Shown here piece after piece: positions 16,569-24,558 of a DNA stretch of 64,000 nt. The notes under the pieces are model-generated. The model saw only the letters and a list, made by a program, of their open reading frames with translations, made no database searches and was not told the DNA's origin. Every line of letters starts with the position of its first letter. Positions within the stretch are counted from its first letter, which is position 1. The translations under genes were made by a program, and so were the position numbers. The DNA comes from Planctomycetota bacterium (lineage in GTDB: Bacteria > Planctomycetota > UBA1135 > JADKAF01), in the NCBI GenBank assembly GCA_016793245.1, contig JAEUHW010000353.1, positions 62,001 through 126,000 on the forward strand. Reading direction: 5' to 3'.

Positions 16569-17852
16569 ATGGTCGAGACCATCGACTGGGAGTCGTTCTA
16601 TCGCAACTATCGCAAGCCCGACTACGTGCCCGGCTACGAGATCGTGAACAAGCTCGGCTCGGGTGCGTTCGGCGTGGTGTTCAAGGCGCGCAAGCGCTCG
16701 ATCGGCAAGCTCTTCGCGATCAAGTTCCTGAAGCTCGATGATCTCGCGACGCGCGAGGTCGTGCTGAAGGAGCTCGAGGGGGTCCGCTACTTCGCGCAGA
16801 TCGACCATCCGAACCTGGTCACCGTCGAGGACCGCGGGGTCGTCGATGGCATCCCCTACATCGTGATGGGCTACGCGGGGGAGGAGACGCTGAAGACGCT
16901 CCTCGCGCGAGGGCCTCTCGATCCCGAGGAAGCGCTGCGGCTCTTCGCGCAGATCTGTCGCGGTATACATGCTCTGCACGAGCGCAGCCTCATCCACTTC
17001 GACATCAAGCCGGCGAACGTCTTCTTGCGCGGGGGCTTGGCGCGCGTCGGCGACTACGGCTTGAGTCGTCTGCTCACCGAGTCGCGGAACACGCTCTCCT
17101 TCGGACGCGGCACGCCCTACTACATGGCGCCGGAGCTCGCGCGCTTGAAGGGCGATCATCGCTCGGACATCTACTCGCTCGGCGTCCTGCTCTTCGAATG
17201 CCTGACGCACCGCGTCCCCTTCACGGGGACGAACGAGTTCGAGGTGCTGCGCAAGCACGAGGAAGAAGCGCTCGCCGTGCCTCCCGAGCTGGAGTCGCGC
17301 TTCGGCCCGATCCTGCGGAGGGCGCTCGCCAAGCGCCCCGAGGATCGCTACGCCTCGATTCTCGATTTCCTCGCCGATCTCGGCGAGCGGAAGGAGCCGC
17401 TCGCCGCGGCGGCGCAGGTGAGCGCCGCACCGGCGTCGCCGTTGGGTGCCGAGGCGCCCGAGCGCCGCGCGCCGCTCGTGTTCGATCGCGCCTCGGGGAG
17501 CGCGCCTGCCGCGGCACGCGAAGCGGCGCCCTCCACGGCGGAGCTCTTCGATGTCGTCGGCAAGACGCTGGAGCGCTTGCGCCTCGATCGGCCGATGGAG
17601 GCGCCCGAGGACGGCGCGCCGAAGCGCGGCGCGCTCGCTCCTCTGCTCGATGGTCTCGAGACGCTGAGCAGTTGGGTCGCGGCGCCCTTGCGCATCACCG
17701 CCGAGCTGCTCGGCCGCGCGTTGGAGCTCGCGGTCGTGCTGCCCTTCCGGATCTTCGAGTGGACGCTGCGACTCTCGGTCTTCGCGCTCGGCGTCGGGCT
17801 CTTCTTCCTCTTCGGTCTCGCCTTGCGCGAGCTCCTGGTCCATCTCCTCTGA
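16569..17852 (+). CDS. Ser/Thr protein kinase with C-terminal membrane anchor (non-RD)
   Basis: Hanks-type kinase, 427 residues. Gly-rich loop LGSGAFGVV (29-37), ATP-binding Lys52 in FAIKFLKL, catalytic loop HFDIKPANV (His143, Asp145, Lys147), metal-binding DYG (Asp162), activation-segment GTPYYMAPE and DIYSLGVLLFE. The HRD Arg is Phe, making it a non-RD kinase, and DFG is DYG; the catalytic Asp and Lys remain, so activity is plausible. After a Pro/Ala-rich linker, residues 385-425 form a hydrophobic C-terminal anchor, so the kinase faces the cytoplasm. GGAG lies 6 nt before ATG 16569; GTG 16506 is an alternative start. The ECF sigma gene follows after 20 nt, so the two are very probably co-transcribed. 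Confidence 0.9.
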   Translation: MVETIDWESFYRNYRKPDYVPGYEIVNKLGSGAFGVVFKARKRSIGKLFAIKFLKLDDLATREVVLKELEGVRYFAQIDHPNLVTVEDRGVVDGIPYIVMGYAGEETLKTLLARGPLDPEEALRLFAQICRGIHALHERSLIHFDIKPANVFLRGGLARVGDYGLSRLLTESRNTLSFGRGTPYYMAPELARLKGDHRSDIYSLGVLLFECLTHRVPFTGTNEFEVLRKHEEEALAVPPELESRFGPILRRALAKRPEDRYASILDFLADLGERKEPLAAAAQVSAAPASPLGAEAPERRAPLVFDRASGSAPAAAREAAPSTAELFDVVGKTLERLRLDRPMEAPEDGAPKRGALAPLLDGLETLSSWVAAPLRITAELLGRALELAVVLPFRIFEWTLRLSVFALGVGLFFLFGLALRELLVHLL

Positions 17853-17872
17853 TCTGCGAGGACGACTGCGCG

Positions 17873-18517
17873 ATGAACGAGCCCCGGATCGAGCAGCTCC
17901 AGGCGCTGGAGGAGGACGCGTGGGCGAACCTCCAGCAGCTCTACTGGAAGCGCCTCTTCCACTACGCGCGCAACTGGCTCAGCGATCACCAGGCCGCGGA
18001 GGACGTCGTGCAGGAGACCTTCCTCGGCGCGGTGCGCGGCATCGGGAGCTTCGATCCGCGCTACACGATCGAGCAGTTCCTCTTCGGCATCGCGCACAAT
18101 CGCATCGTGGACTACCTGCGTCGCCGTCGACCTGCGACTCGACCCCACGCGACCGACGAAGATCTCGGCGGGCCGCTCGGCATGGACGTCCTCGCGCGCG
18201 ACGAGCAGACCGCGAGTCAGGTCTATCGACGACGTGAGACCGCGGGCCGCCAGCGCGAGGTGCTCATCGAGATCTTGCGCACCTTGGTGGGCGAGATCTG
18301 GGAGAGCGGCGAGCTCGTGAAGCTGAAGGTGCTGGAGTCGATCTTCGTGCTCGGGCGGCGCAACAAGGACATCTGGGAGGCGTTCGGCCTCCAGGACGAG
18401 AAGGCCGTGGCCGGGATCAAGTTTCGCGCGATTCAACGGCTGAAGGACCTCGCGCGCCAACGCGACGCGGATCGCGCGTTGTTCCCGGGGCTGTGGAAGA
18501 GCAAGTGGGACGACTGA
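17873..18517 (+). CDS. ECF-type RNA polymerase sigma factor
   Basis: A 214-residue sigma-70 family protein. Region 2 is well conserved: LYWKRLFHYARNWLSDHQAAEDVVQETFLGA (residues about 22-52) and the -10-binding helix FLFGIAHNRIVDYLRRR. The C-terminal half (about 125-205) has helical regions in the place of region 4 but is divergent (IFVLGRRNKDIWEAFGLQDEKAV). ATG 17873 follows GAGGA by about 10 nt. It is 20 nt downstream of a membrane-anchored kinase and upstream of a zinc-finger-like small protein. ECF factors linked with Ser/Thr kinases are known in planctomycetes, so control by phosphorylation is a fair inference. Confidence 0.88.
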   Translation: MNEPRIEQLQALEEDAWANLQQLYWKRLFHYARNWLSDHQAAEDVVQETFLGAVRGIGSFDPRYTIEQFLFGIAHNRIVDYLRRRRPATRPHATDEDLGGPLGMDVLARDEQTASQVYRRRETAGRQREVLIEILRTLVGEIWESGELVKLKVLESIFVLGRRNKDIWEAFGLQDEKAVAGIKFRAIQRLKDLARQRDADRALFPGLWKSKWDD

Positions 18518-18560
18518 GAGGCTCTCGAGGCTCGATGAGACAGACGGCCTTGATGTTCGC

Positions 18561-18620
18561 TGACGCCACACCTGGCGGTGCGGCGTGTGAGTCTGACGCC
18601 GCACCTGGCGGTGCGGCGTG
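18561..18620 (+). repeat. Tandem 33-bp repeat, each copy a stable hairpin, between the sigma and anti-sigma genes
   Basis: Two copies (18561 and 18594 onward) of a unit beginning tgacgcc. The second copy folds as a perfect 9-bp stem, ACGCCGCAC/GTGCGGCGT, with loop CTGGCG. The first has the same fold with one mismatch. They occupy the spacer between the ECF sigma stop and the next start codon and could limit read-through or stabilise the upstream mRNA. No T-run follows. Confidence 0.8.
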
Positions 18621-18662
18621 CGATGCTGTGCAAGGGCGGAACCGAGAACACGAGGCCGTGCG

Positions 18663-18971
18663 ATGAGCGACTACCTCGACGAATTCGATCTCACCGTCTC
18701 GACGCTCTGGCGCGAGGAGCGGCTCTCGTGCCCGCACCGCGACCTGGTGCAGTCCTTCGTCGATGGCGAGCTGCCGCCCGCGCAGATGGACTATCTGCGC
18801 TTCCACATCGAGGAGGTCGGCTGCGCTCCTTGTCGAGAGCTCGCCACCGCGCTCGGCGCACCTCTCGCGGCCGCGCCGGAGAGCTCCTCCGCCGAGCGCG
18901 AGATCGAGGAGCGCTTGCTGCGCTCCACGCGGACCTTCCTCGGTGCTTCGCGCGACGAGCGCCGGCGCTGA
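18663..18971 (+). CDS. Small putative zinc-binding anti-sigma factor
   Basis: A 102-residue acidic protein with the spacing of an anti-sigma zinc finger: Cys23-Pro-His25, SFVDGELPPAQ, then His48, Cys54 and Cys57 (HIEEVGCAPCREL). The classical ZAS motif is His-x3-Cys-x2-Cys; here the His-to-Cys gap is five, so zinc binding is probable but not assured. No membrane segment is visible, so it would be a soluble anti-sigma protein. It lies 145 bp downstream of the ECF sigma gene, the expected position of its partner. ATG 18663 was chosen because the frame upstream runs through the hairpin repeats. Confidence 0.65.
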   Translation: MSDYLDEFDLTVSTLWREERLSCPHRDLVQSFVDGELPPAQMDYLRFHIEEVGCAPCRELATALGAPLAAAPESSSAEREIEERLLRSTRTFLGASRDERRR

Positions 18972-19089
18972 GCAGGGCGAGCGACGGAAATCTCCGGCTG
19001 CGGCGCAAATAGACGGGCGCGATCTGCGCTGGCGGGGGGCGCGCTCCGAGTCGGACTCGGTGCGCCTCTCTCGGCAGGAGGTTTCGCAG

Positions 19090-19881
19090 ATGTTCCGGAT
19101 GATCAAGTGGGCTGTGCTGGGCTGCATTGCGCTGGCGGCGGTGAACGCTTTCACGGACGGGCGCCTGCGCGAGAAGGTCGAGCTCGGGTTGCAGCGCCTC
19201 GACCGCGGTGAAGAGCCCGTTTCGCTCCAGCGCCAGATCGCCTCGGCGAAGCGGCACCTGGAGCGCAGCGACAAGGACTTCTCGAAGCTCCACCAGAGCT
19301 TGATCGCCGAGCGCGAAGAGCTCTCGGCCCTCGACGCGGGGATCGCGAACCTCGAGCGACGCCAGCAGGAGCAGCTAGCGCTCACCGAAGTGCTGCGGGA
19401 GCGCCTGGGGACCCAGCTCACTTCGTTCCGCGAGCTCTCCGGCACCTACAGCCGCGCCGAGGTCGAGGGACAGTCCCGCGCCGCCTGGCGCACCATCGAG
19501 CTGCAAGAAGAGCAGCTCGGTCGCCAGCGCGAGCTGCGCGCGGCCAAGCTCGAGAAGGTCGTGAGCCTGGAGCGCGCCGTAAGCGATCACTTGGAGCGCC
19601 AGCACCGCGCCAGGCTCGAGATCGTGCGCGCGGAGGCGCGTCTCGCCGCGCTGCGCCACGACGGGAGCGGCAAGCCGTTGCCCGGGTGGAAGAGCAACGA
19701 GCTCGAGAAGGCGGAGCAGGCGACCAAGAACCTGCGCCGCGAGCTGCAGTCCTTCGAGGACACCCTCTATCTGCGCGGTCTCGCTCCCGCAGGGGCCGCG
19801 GAGCCCAGCGAGCCCGAGCTGGAAGCGTTCCGACGGGAGATGGAAGCGCGCTACGGCCTGAAGCCGCGCCAGGACTCCTGA
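19090..19881 (+). CDS. Membrane-anchored coiled-coil protein of unknown function
   Basis: A 263-residue protein with an N-terminal membrane segment (IKWAVLGCIALAAVNAF, residues 4-20) followed by an almost continuous coiled coil to about residue 225 and an acidic tail. The start is well supported: AGGAGG at 19076-19081 lies 8 nt before ATG 19090. The rest of the longer open frame upstream is non-coding. I do not recognise a family; it loosely resembles envelope coiled-coil proteins with a short membrane anchor. It ends the signalling block and may be its structural output, which is inference from position only. Confidence 0.7.
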   Translation: MFRMIKWAVLGCIALAAVNAFTDGRLREKVELGLQRLDRGEEPVSLQRQIASAKRHLERSDKDFSKLHQSLIAEREELSALDAGIANLERRQQEQLALTEVLRERLGTQLTSFRELSGTYSRAEVEGQSRAAWRTIELQEEQLGRQRELRAAKLEKVVSLERAVSDHLERQHRARLEIVRAEARLAALRHDGSGKPLPGWKSNELEKAEQATKNLRRELQSFEDTLYLRGLAPAGAAEPSEPELEAFRREMEARYGLKPRQDS

Positions 19882-19946
19882 GCTCGCCGCCGATCCTCGG
19901 CGAACTTTCTCGAGCCGGGGCGGGATCCGTCTCGGCTCGCGCGGCG

Positions 19947-20609
19947 TCAGGGAGCGACTCCCTCCGCGGTCGCGGGTGCGACCGGTGCGGGAGTCCCTTC
20001 TTCGGGCACCGCGATCGCATGGATCTTCCACACGTCGACGATCTGGAACGAGGTGATCGGCGGCTCGGCGAGCTGCAGTTGCTCCCAGAGGTCGGGGACC
20101 TCCGCGAGCTGCGCCCGGATCACCGGCTGCTCCGGGTGATGCTGGAGGAATGCTCCGACGCGCTCGCCGGCGGGGAGGAAGACGCCGATCGGCGCGGGCG
20201 AACCTTCGCGACGGAGCTCGGCGAGGGTCCGGCGCTCCACGAGGAAGCTCACGCGCCGGGTGAAGAAGAGGAAGCCCACCTCCACCTCGATCAGCGCGTG
20301 ATGCGCATCGAGGCGTCGCTCGGCGACGATCTCTCCGTCCTCCAGGTATTGGATCTCCGGGTACTCCTCGAGCATGTGCTGGAGGGCGATGTCGGTGCCG
20401 AGGGCGCCGAGGTCCGCGCGCTCCTTCAGGCCTTCGGAGAGGGTGCGATAGAGGGCCAGCGAGTCTTCGGTGTCCAGAGCCTGCTGCAGCGCGCGCACGG
20501 CCCCGGCGGGAGTGGAAAAATCCTCCCCGGGTCGCGGGCAGGAGCTGCAGGAGCCGAGGAGGGCGGCGGCGTAGAGCGCGAGCGCGTATCGCCAGAGTTG
20601 CTTCTGCAT
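19947..20609 (-). CDS. Lipoprotein of unknown function
   Basis: A 220-residue predicted lipoprotein: MQKQLWRYALALYAAALLGSC gives a signal peptide with a lipobox ending in Cys21. The mature part begins with a region predicted to have an NTF2-like alpha+beta fold (AGAVRALQQALDTEDSLALYRTLSEGLKER), as in many planctomycete lipoproteins, then a Pro/Ala-rich C-terminus. The start was placed at 20609 because GGGAG lies about 9 nt upstream and the signal peptide begins there; the longer frame is Arg/Pro-rich. It is transcribed away from the DUF1573 operon from an overlapping promoter region. Confidence 0.7.
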   Translation of the reverse strand: MQKQLWRYALALYAAALLGSCSSCPRPGEDFSTPAGAVRALQQALDTEDSLALYRTLSEGLKERADLGALGTDIALQHMLEEYPEIQYLEDGEIVAERRLDAHHALIEVEVGFLFFTRRVSFLVERRTLAELRREGSPAPIGVFLPAGERVGAFLQHHPEQPVIRAQLAEVPDLWEQLQLAEPPITSFQIVDVWKIHAIAVPEEGTPAPVAPATAEGVAP

Positions 20610-20683
20610 CGAGGACTCCCGGTTCCGGATCGGCGCGCGAGGCGGGTCGATCGCGCGCCTCGGTCCGGCGCGCAGAGCGGCGG

Positions 20684-20713
20684 ATGGTACGTTTGTCGCG
20701 GTTGTGACCACAA
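20684..20713 (-). promoter_or_regulatory. Promoter of the lipoprotein gene (divergent half)
   Basis: On the minus strand TTGTGG (20713-20708), an 18-bp spacer and TACCAT (20689-20684). Its -35 abuts the -35 of the plus-strand promoter. It leaves a leader of about 68 nt. Confidence 0.55.
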
Positions 20714-20730
20714 GCCGATCGACCTAGAAT
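20702..20730 (+). promoter_or_regulatory. Promoter of the DUF1573 operon, probably leaderless
   Basis: TTGTGA (20702-20707), exactly 17 bp, then TAGAAT (20725-20730). Transcription should start near 20737, only about 4 nt before the ATG at 20741, and there is no ribosome-binding site, so the first mRNA is probably leaderless. The -35 is half of the palindrome TTGTGACCACAA (20702-20713) shared with the divergent promoter. Confidence 0.65.
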
Positions 20731-20740
20731 CCCGCCCCTG

Positions 20741-21919
20741 ATGATTCGCGCGCTGCTCTTCTCACTGGCCCTGCTCGGGCAGCTCCTCGCGGCGCCGCTC
20801 GTGGCGCGCCCGGCGCAGGAGCCGAAGCGTCCGGCGCCTGCCGCGCCGCGCTCGGGCCTGCATTTCTCGGAGCCGCGGCATCAATTCGGCCCGGTCGTCG
20901 GACTCCGGCATCTCTATCACAGCTTCCACTTCCGCAATCCGCTGGGGGTACCCCTCGTGATCCAGGAAGTGAAGATCTCCTGCTCCTGCACGATGTCGGG
21001 CCTCGCCATCGAGGGCGTGGGCGCGGAGCTTCCCGCGACGGTGCCGGCCGGAGCCACTGGCTTCTTGCGCTTGCGCGCGAGCACCGAGGGCATCGACGGA
21101 CTGAAACCCGTGGTGATCACGGTGCGGACCGACCGCGGCGAAGATCAGCTCGTGGTGGTGATCGAGGGCGTCGCCGAGCTCGGCTTCGAACCGCGCTCGA
21201 TCGACTTCGGCCAGGTGGTCGTCGGCGGCGAGGCGCGCGCGACCCTGCGCATCGAGTCGCGCGACGGGAGCGAGCTCCGGCTCGTCGACTGGGGCCGACC
21301 GAAGCTCGCTTCGCCCGCGCCGCCGCGGGCCGAGGGGCAGTCGCTCGACGACTACGAGCTCGAGCTCGAGCGCCACGATCGGCGCGAGCAGCTCGGCTTG
21401 CGGGAGAAGCCGAGCGATCTCTCGCTCGAGCTGCGCGCCGTCTCGCCGGGCGTCGTCGATGTGGAGTTCCGCCTGCGTCCCACGGGCGCAGCGGGGGAGC
21501 GCAACCAACTGATCCGCCTGCTCTTCGACGGCGAACGCGCCGTGCGCCTCGGCTACTCCGCGCGCGTCGAAGGCGAGGTCTATCTCGCGCCGGCGCCGAG
21601 CGCCTTCTTCGGCGGCTTCGTCGCGGGTGCAGCCCAGACCTGGGAGATCGTGCTCGCGGATCGAGATCCCGAGCGCGTGACCAAGGTCACCAAGATCTCG
21701 ATCGAGAGCGCGCAGAGCGCGCATCTCTCCACCGAGGTCTCCGCCCTGCCCCAGCAGGGCGCCGAGCGCCGCACGCGCATCGCGATCCTCGCGGCCGCGA
21801 CCCTGCCGCTCGGCAACGTGGAGGGCAAGCTCGTGGTCGAGACCGATCATCCGCGCTTCCCGAAGTTCGAAGTCCTGTTCAGTGCCATTGCACACGGAGA
21901 GAAACGCCGTGGTAAGTGA
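20741..21919 (+). CDS. DUF1573 domain protein, first of three
   Basis: A 392-residue exported protein with signal peptide (MIRALLFSLALLGQLLAAPLV) and a DUF1573 (Ig-like/ASPM-SPD-2-related) domain at about 40-150. The hallmark is HSFHFRNPLGVPLVIQEV followed by the Cys pair SCSCTMSG. Further beta-sandwich-like segments fill the rest, with another Cys-free copy (GFEPRSIDFGQVVVGG) near residue 150. DUF1573 proteins are abundant in Bacteroidetes and Planctomycetes, usually extracytoplasmic, without an established biochemical role. The stop overlaps the start of the next gene by 11 nt, so the operon is translationally coupled. Confidence 0.88.
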   Translation: MIRALLFSLALLGQLLAAPLVARPAQEPKRPAPAAPRSGLHFSEPRHQFGPVVGLRHLYHSFHFRNPLGVPLVIQEVKISCSCTMSGLAIEGVGAELPATVPAGATGFLRLRASTEGIDGLKPVVITVRTDRGEDQLVVVIEGVAELGFEPRSIDFGQVVVGGEARATLRIESRDGSELRLVDWGRPKLASPAPPRAEGQSLDDYELELERHDRREQLGLREKPSDLSLELRAVSPGVVDVEFRLRPTGAAGERNQLIRLLFDGERAVRLGYSARVEGEVYLAPAPSAFFGGFVAGAAQTWEIVLADRDPERVTKVTKISIESAQSAHLSTEVSALPQQGAERRTRIAILAAATLPLGNVEGKLVVETDHPRFPKFEVLFSAIAHGEKRRGK

Positions 21920-23150
21920 TCGTAGTCAGGCGCTCTCCGCTGCTGCGGCGGGGTGGCGTCGCGCCGTCCTCGCGCTCGGGCTGTTCGGCGTGAGTTGGCT
22001 CTTCGGCGCGCGCGTGAGCCATGCTGCCCAGGCACCCGGCGGTGCCGAAGCGAAGCCTGCCGCGAAGGCGGCGGCGACCGCCAAGGGGAACCTCGTCTTC
22101 GCCGCGCGCGATCACTCCTTCGGCTCTCTGCTGGAAGGCGACGAGGCCTCGTTCGACTTCGCTTTCGAGGTGACCGGGGATGGTCCGGTGGCGATCGGAC
22201 GCGTGCAATCGACCTGCGGATGCACGGTCCCGATCCTCGAGATCGGTGGCCAGCCCTACAGCTTCGGAACGGCGCTCCCTCCCGGCACCAAGGGCTTCGT
22301 GCGGGCGCGCGTGAAGACCTATGACTTCGTCGGTGCGAAGTCGAGCCAGATCACCGTGTTCTCGGATGGCGGCGAGAGCTCGATCGTGCTCTCGATCTCG
22401 TCCTTCGTCCGCCGCTTCTTCGTGACCGAGCCCGAGTTCGTGAACCTGGGCGAGGTGCTGGAAGGCGAGAAGCGGAAGGCCTCGGTGAAGGTGCGCACGG
22501 CCGAGGTTCCGGAGTTCACGATCGACGGCTGGGGCGGAGCGCGCACGCGCCGCGAGGTCCCTCTCGAGTCCAACGGGAAGCCCAAGATCAGCGAGAAGGA
22601 GATCCGCGAGCGCGAGCTCGAGGACGCGCTCTCGCTGCAGCCCGAGCCCCGCGGCGTCGCCGTGAAGTACGAGCGCTCGGCTCCGAACGAGTGGACGATC
22701 GAGATCGAGGTCGATGCCACGGTGAACTCCGTGGGCTCCTTCCTCCACACCCTGCGCTTCCGCACCGGCGCGCAGCGCGCATTCGACCTGCGCGTGCAAG
22801 GAGTCGTGCTGCCGCTCGTCGGCACCCAGCCCTCTCCGCGGCTGGCGTTCGGACTCCTGCGTCGCAACCAGGCCAAGGAGCTCTCGATCGCGCTGGTCGA
22901 TTACGATCCGGCGGTCGACGTGAAGCTGCTCTCGGTCTCGCTCGCGACGGCGGAGCTCGCTCCGCACCTCGAGCTCGGAGCGCTGCCGACCGCCGCGAAG
23001 AACGACGAAGCCGGTCGACCGACCTGGCCCGTGAGCGTCACCGCCAAGGCCACCTTGCCGGCCGGTGCGTTCAAGGGGCTGCTCGAGCTCCGCACCGATC
23101 ATCCGAAGTATCCCGTGATCCAGATCGAGGTGACGGGCTTCGTGCGCTGA
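21909..23150 (+). CDS. DUF1573 domain protein, second of three
   Basis: A 413-residue protein starting at GTG 21909, preferred over ATG 21882 because GGAGAG lies 7 nt upstream of the GTG. Signal peptide or N-terminal anchor at about residues 16-36 (RRAVLALGLFGVSWLFGARV). DUF1573 region near 55-150: DHSFGSLLEGDEASFDFAF and the STCGCTVPI Cys pair, then VRRFFVTEPEFVNLGEV starting a second beta-sandwich. Overall architecture parallels the following protein, so these look like tandem paralogues. A 237-bp spacer follows, with a 14-bp direct repeat (23310-23337). Confidence 0.88.
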   Translation: MVSDRSQALSAAAAGWRRAVLALGLFGVSWLFGARVSHAAQAPGGAEAKPAAKAAATAKGNLVFAARDHSFGSLLEGDEASFDFAFEVTGDGPVAIGRVQSTCGCTVPILEIGGQPYSFGTALPPGTKGFVRARVKTYDFVGAKSSQITVFSDGGESSIVLSISSFVRRFFVTEPEFVNLGEVLEGEKRKASVKVRTAEVPEFTIDGWGGARTRREVPLESNGKPKISEKEIRERELEDALSLQPEPRGVAVKYERSAPNEWTIEIEVDATVNSVGSFLHTLRFRTGAQRAFDLRVQGVVLPLVGTQPSPRLAFGLLRRNQAKELSIALVDYDPAVDVKLLSVSLATAELAPHLELGALPTAAKNDEAGRPTWPVSVTAKATLPAGAFKGLLELRTDHPKYPVIQIEVTGFVR

Positions 23151-23309
23151 GCCGAAGCTCTCTCCGAACCTCGTGCGGATTTTCCGCGGCCCGAATCGGG
23201 AGGCGCAGCGTCCAGTTCGGCGACAGCTTGCCGGGCGCGTCCCGGACGACTTCGATCGCCGCCGTCCTCGCGACGCGCGCGCCGGAGCGTTCCGCGCCAG
23301 AGCTCGCTC

Positions 23310-23337
23310 CGCCGTGATTCCCTCGCCGTGATTCCCT
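23310..23337 (+). repeat. 14-bp tandem duplication
   Basis: Two perfect copies of cgccgtgattccct, followed by the first bases of a third, in the 237-bp spacer between the second and third DUF1573 genes. No promoter was recognised in this spacer. Confidence 0.85.
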
Positions 23338-23387
23338 CGGAACGGCACCGTCCCGCGAACACCCTACCTCTTGATCCTGTTCCAACC

Positions 23388-24524
23388 ATGCACTCGATGA
23401 GCCACCTCTTGCGCGCGGCGTTGCCGGCGCTGCTCGCCGCCTGCGCCGCGGCCCAGACGCCGGGCGTCCTCCAGTTCTCCGACCTGAAGAAGGACTTCGG
23501 CTCGGTGGTCGAAGGCGAGGACCTCCGCCACGACTACGCCTTCGAGGTCACCGGCACCGGCCCGGTCAAGATCTCGAACATCCACGCGAGCTGCGGCTGC
23601 ACGCTCGGCAAGATCCAGATCAACGGCAACCCCTATACCTACAACGAGCCGCTGCAGCCCGGTACGAAGGGCACGCTCCAAGCCTGGCTGCGGACGCGCG
23701 GCTACCGGGGCGTGAAGGCGAGCACGATCGACGTCTTCAACGACGGACAGCAGGGCAAGGTCCAGCTCACGATCAGCGCCAACATCCAGCAGTTCTTCCA
23801 GATCACGCCGCCGTACGTGAACTTCGGCATGGTGAGTGGCGGCTCGAACCCCACCCAGGAGATCTCGATCTGGTCCACGCAGGTCCCGGCGTTCGCGATC
23901 ACCAAGTGGGGCGAAGCCGGTCTGCCGCGCGCGATCCCGAAGGGCGAGGACGGCGTGATCCAGATGAGCGCCGAGGAGCAGGCGAAGATCCTGGCCGAGG
24001 ACGAGCTGAGCCTGCTGCCCGATGCGCCGAAGGGCATCGAGCTGGAGATCAAGCAGGAGGCACCGAACCGCTACAAGATGGTCTTCAAGCTGATCGATAC
24101 GCAGGCGGAGGGCGTCTTCGCGAAGCGCCTGCGCTTCCTCACCGATCAGAATCGGGCCTTCGACTTCACCTGCCACGCGGTCGTGCAGCCGCTGATCGGC
24201 CTCGATCCGGCGACGCATCTCGCGTTCGGCGTGATCCAGAAGGAGACCTCGGTCACGCAGCAGTTCCGCCTGGTGAACGGCGATGCGACGCGCAACGTGA
24301 AGATCACCGGCTTCAAGCTCGAGGGCTGCGACCAGGTCGAGCACCTCACCGTCAGCGCCTACAGCGCGCCGGTCCCCGAGAAGCCGGGCGTCGAGCAGTG
24401 GTACCTCCGCATCATCGTGCTGGAGACCATGCCTCCCGGCGCGTTCCGCGGCCAGGTGAAGATCCAGACCGATCATCCCCAGTTCCCCGAGCGCGTCGGT
24501 TACTTCACCGGCTACGTGCGCTGA
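23388..24524 (+). CDS. DUF1573 domain protein, third of three
   Basis: A 378-residue exported protein. Start at ATG 23388 (a second ATG is at 23397); signal peptide LLRAALPALLAACAAAQ. DUF1573 hallmark: KKDFGSVVEGEDLRHDYAFEV and ASCGCTLGKI. The remainder aligns in order with the second protein (TRGYRGVKASTIDVFNDG, then FFQITPPYVNFGMVSGG, then the C-terminal pattern TDHPQFPERVGYFTGYVR), which shows recent common ancestry within the cluster. The repeated C-terminal TDHP-x-F/Y-P motif also occurs in the other two. Function unknown; a periplasmic or surface scaffold is a reasonable guess. Confidence 0.88.
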   Translation: MHSMSHLLRAALPALLAACAAAQTPGVLQFSDLKKDFGSVVEGEDLRHDYAFEVTGTGPVKISNIHASCGCTLGKIQINGNPYTYNEPLQPGTKGTLQAWLRTRGYRGVKASTIDVFNDGQQGKVQLTISANIQQFFQITPPYVNFGMVSGGSNPTQEISIWSTQVPAFAITKWGEAGLPRAIPKGEDGVIQMSAEEQAKILAEDELSLLPDAPKGIELEIKQEAPNRYKMVFKLIDTQAEGVFAKRLRFLTDQNRAFDFTCHAVVQPLIGLDPATHLAFGVIQKETSVTQQFRLVNGDATRNVKITGFKLEGCDQVEHLTVSAYSAPVPEKPGVEQWYLRIIVLETMPPGAFRGQVKIQTDHPQFPERVGYFTGYVR

Positions 24525-24558
24525 AGTCGGAAGACGGACGGGCGTCGGTCGCCCTCGA

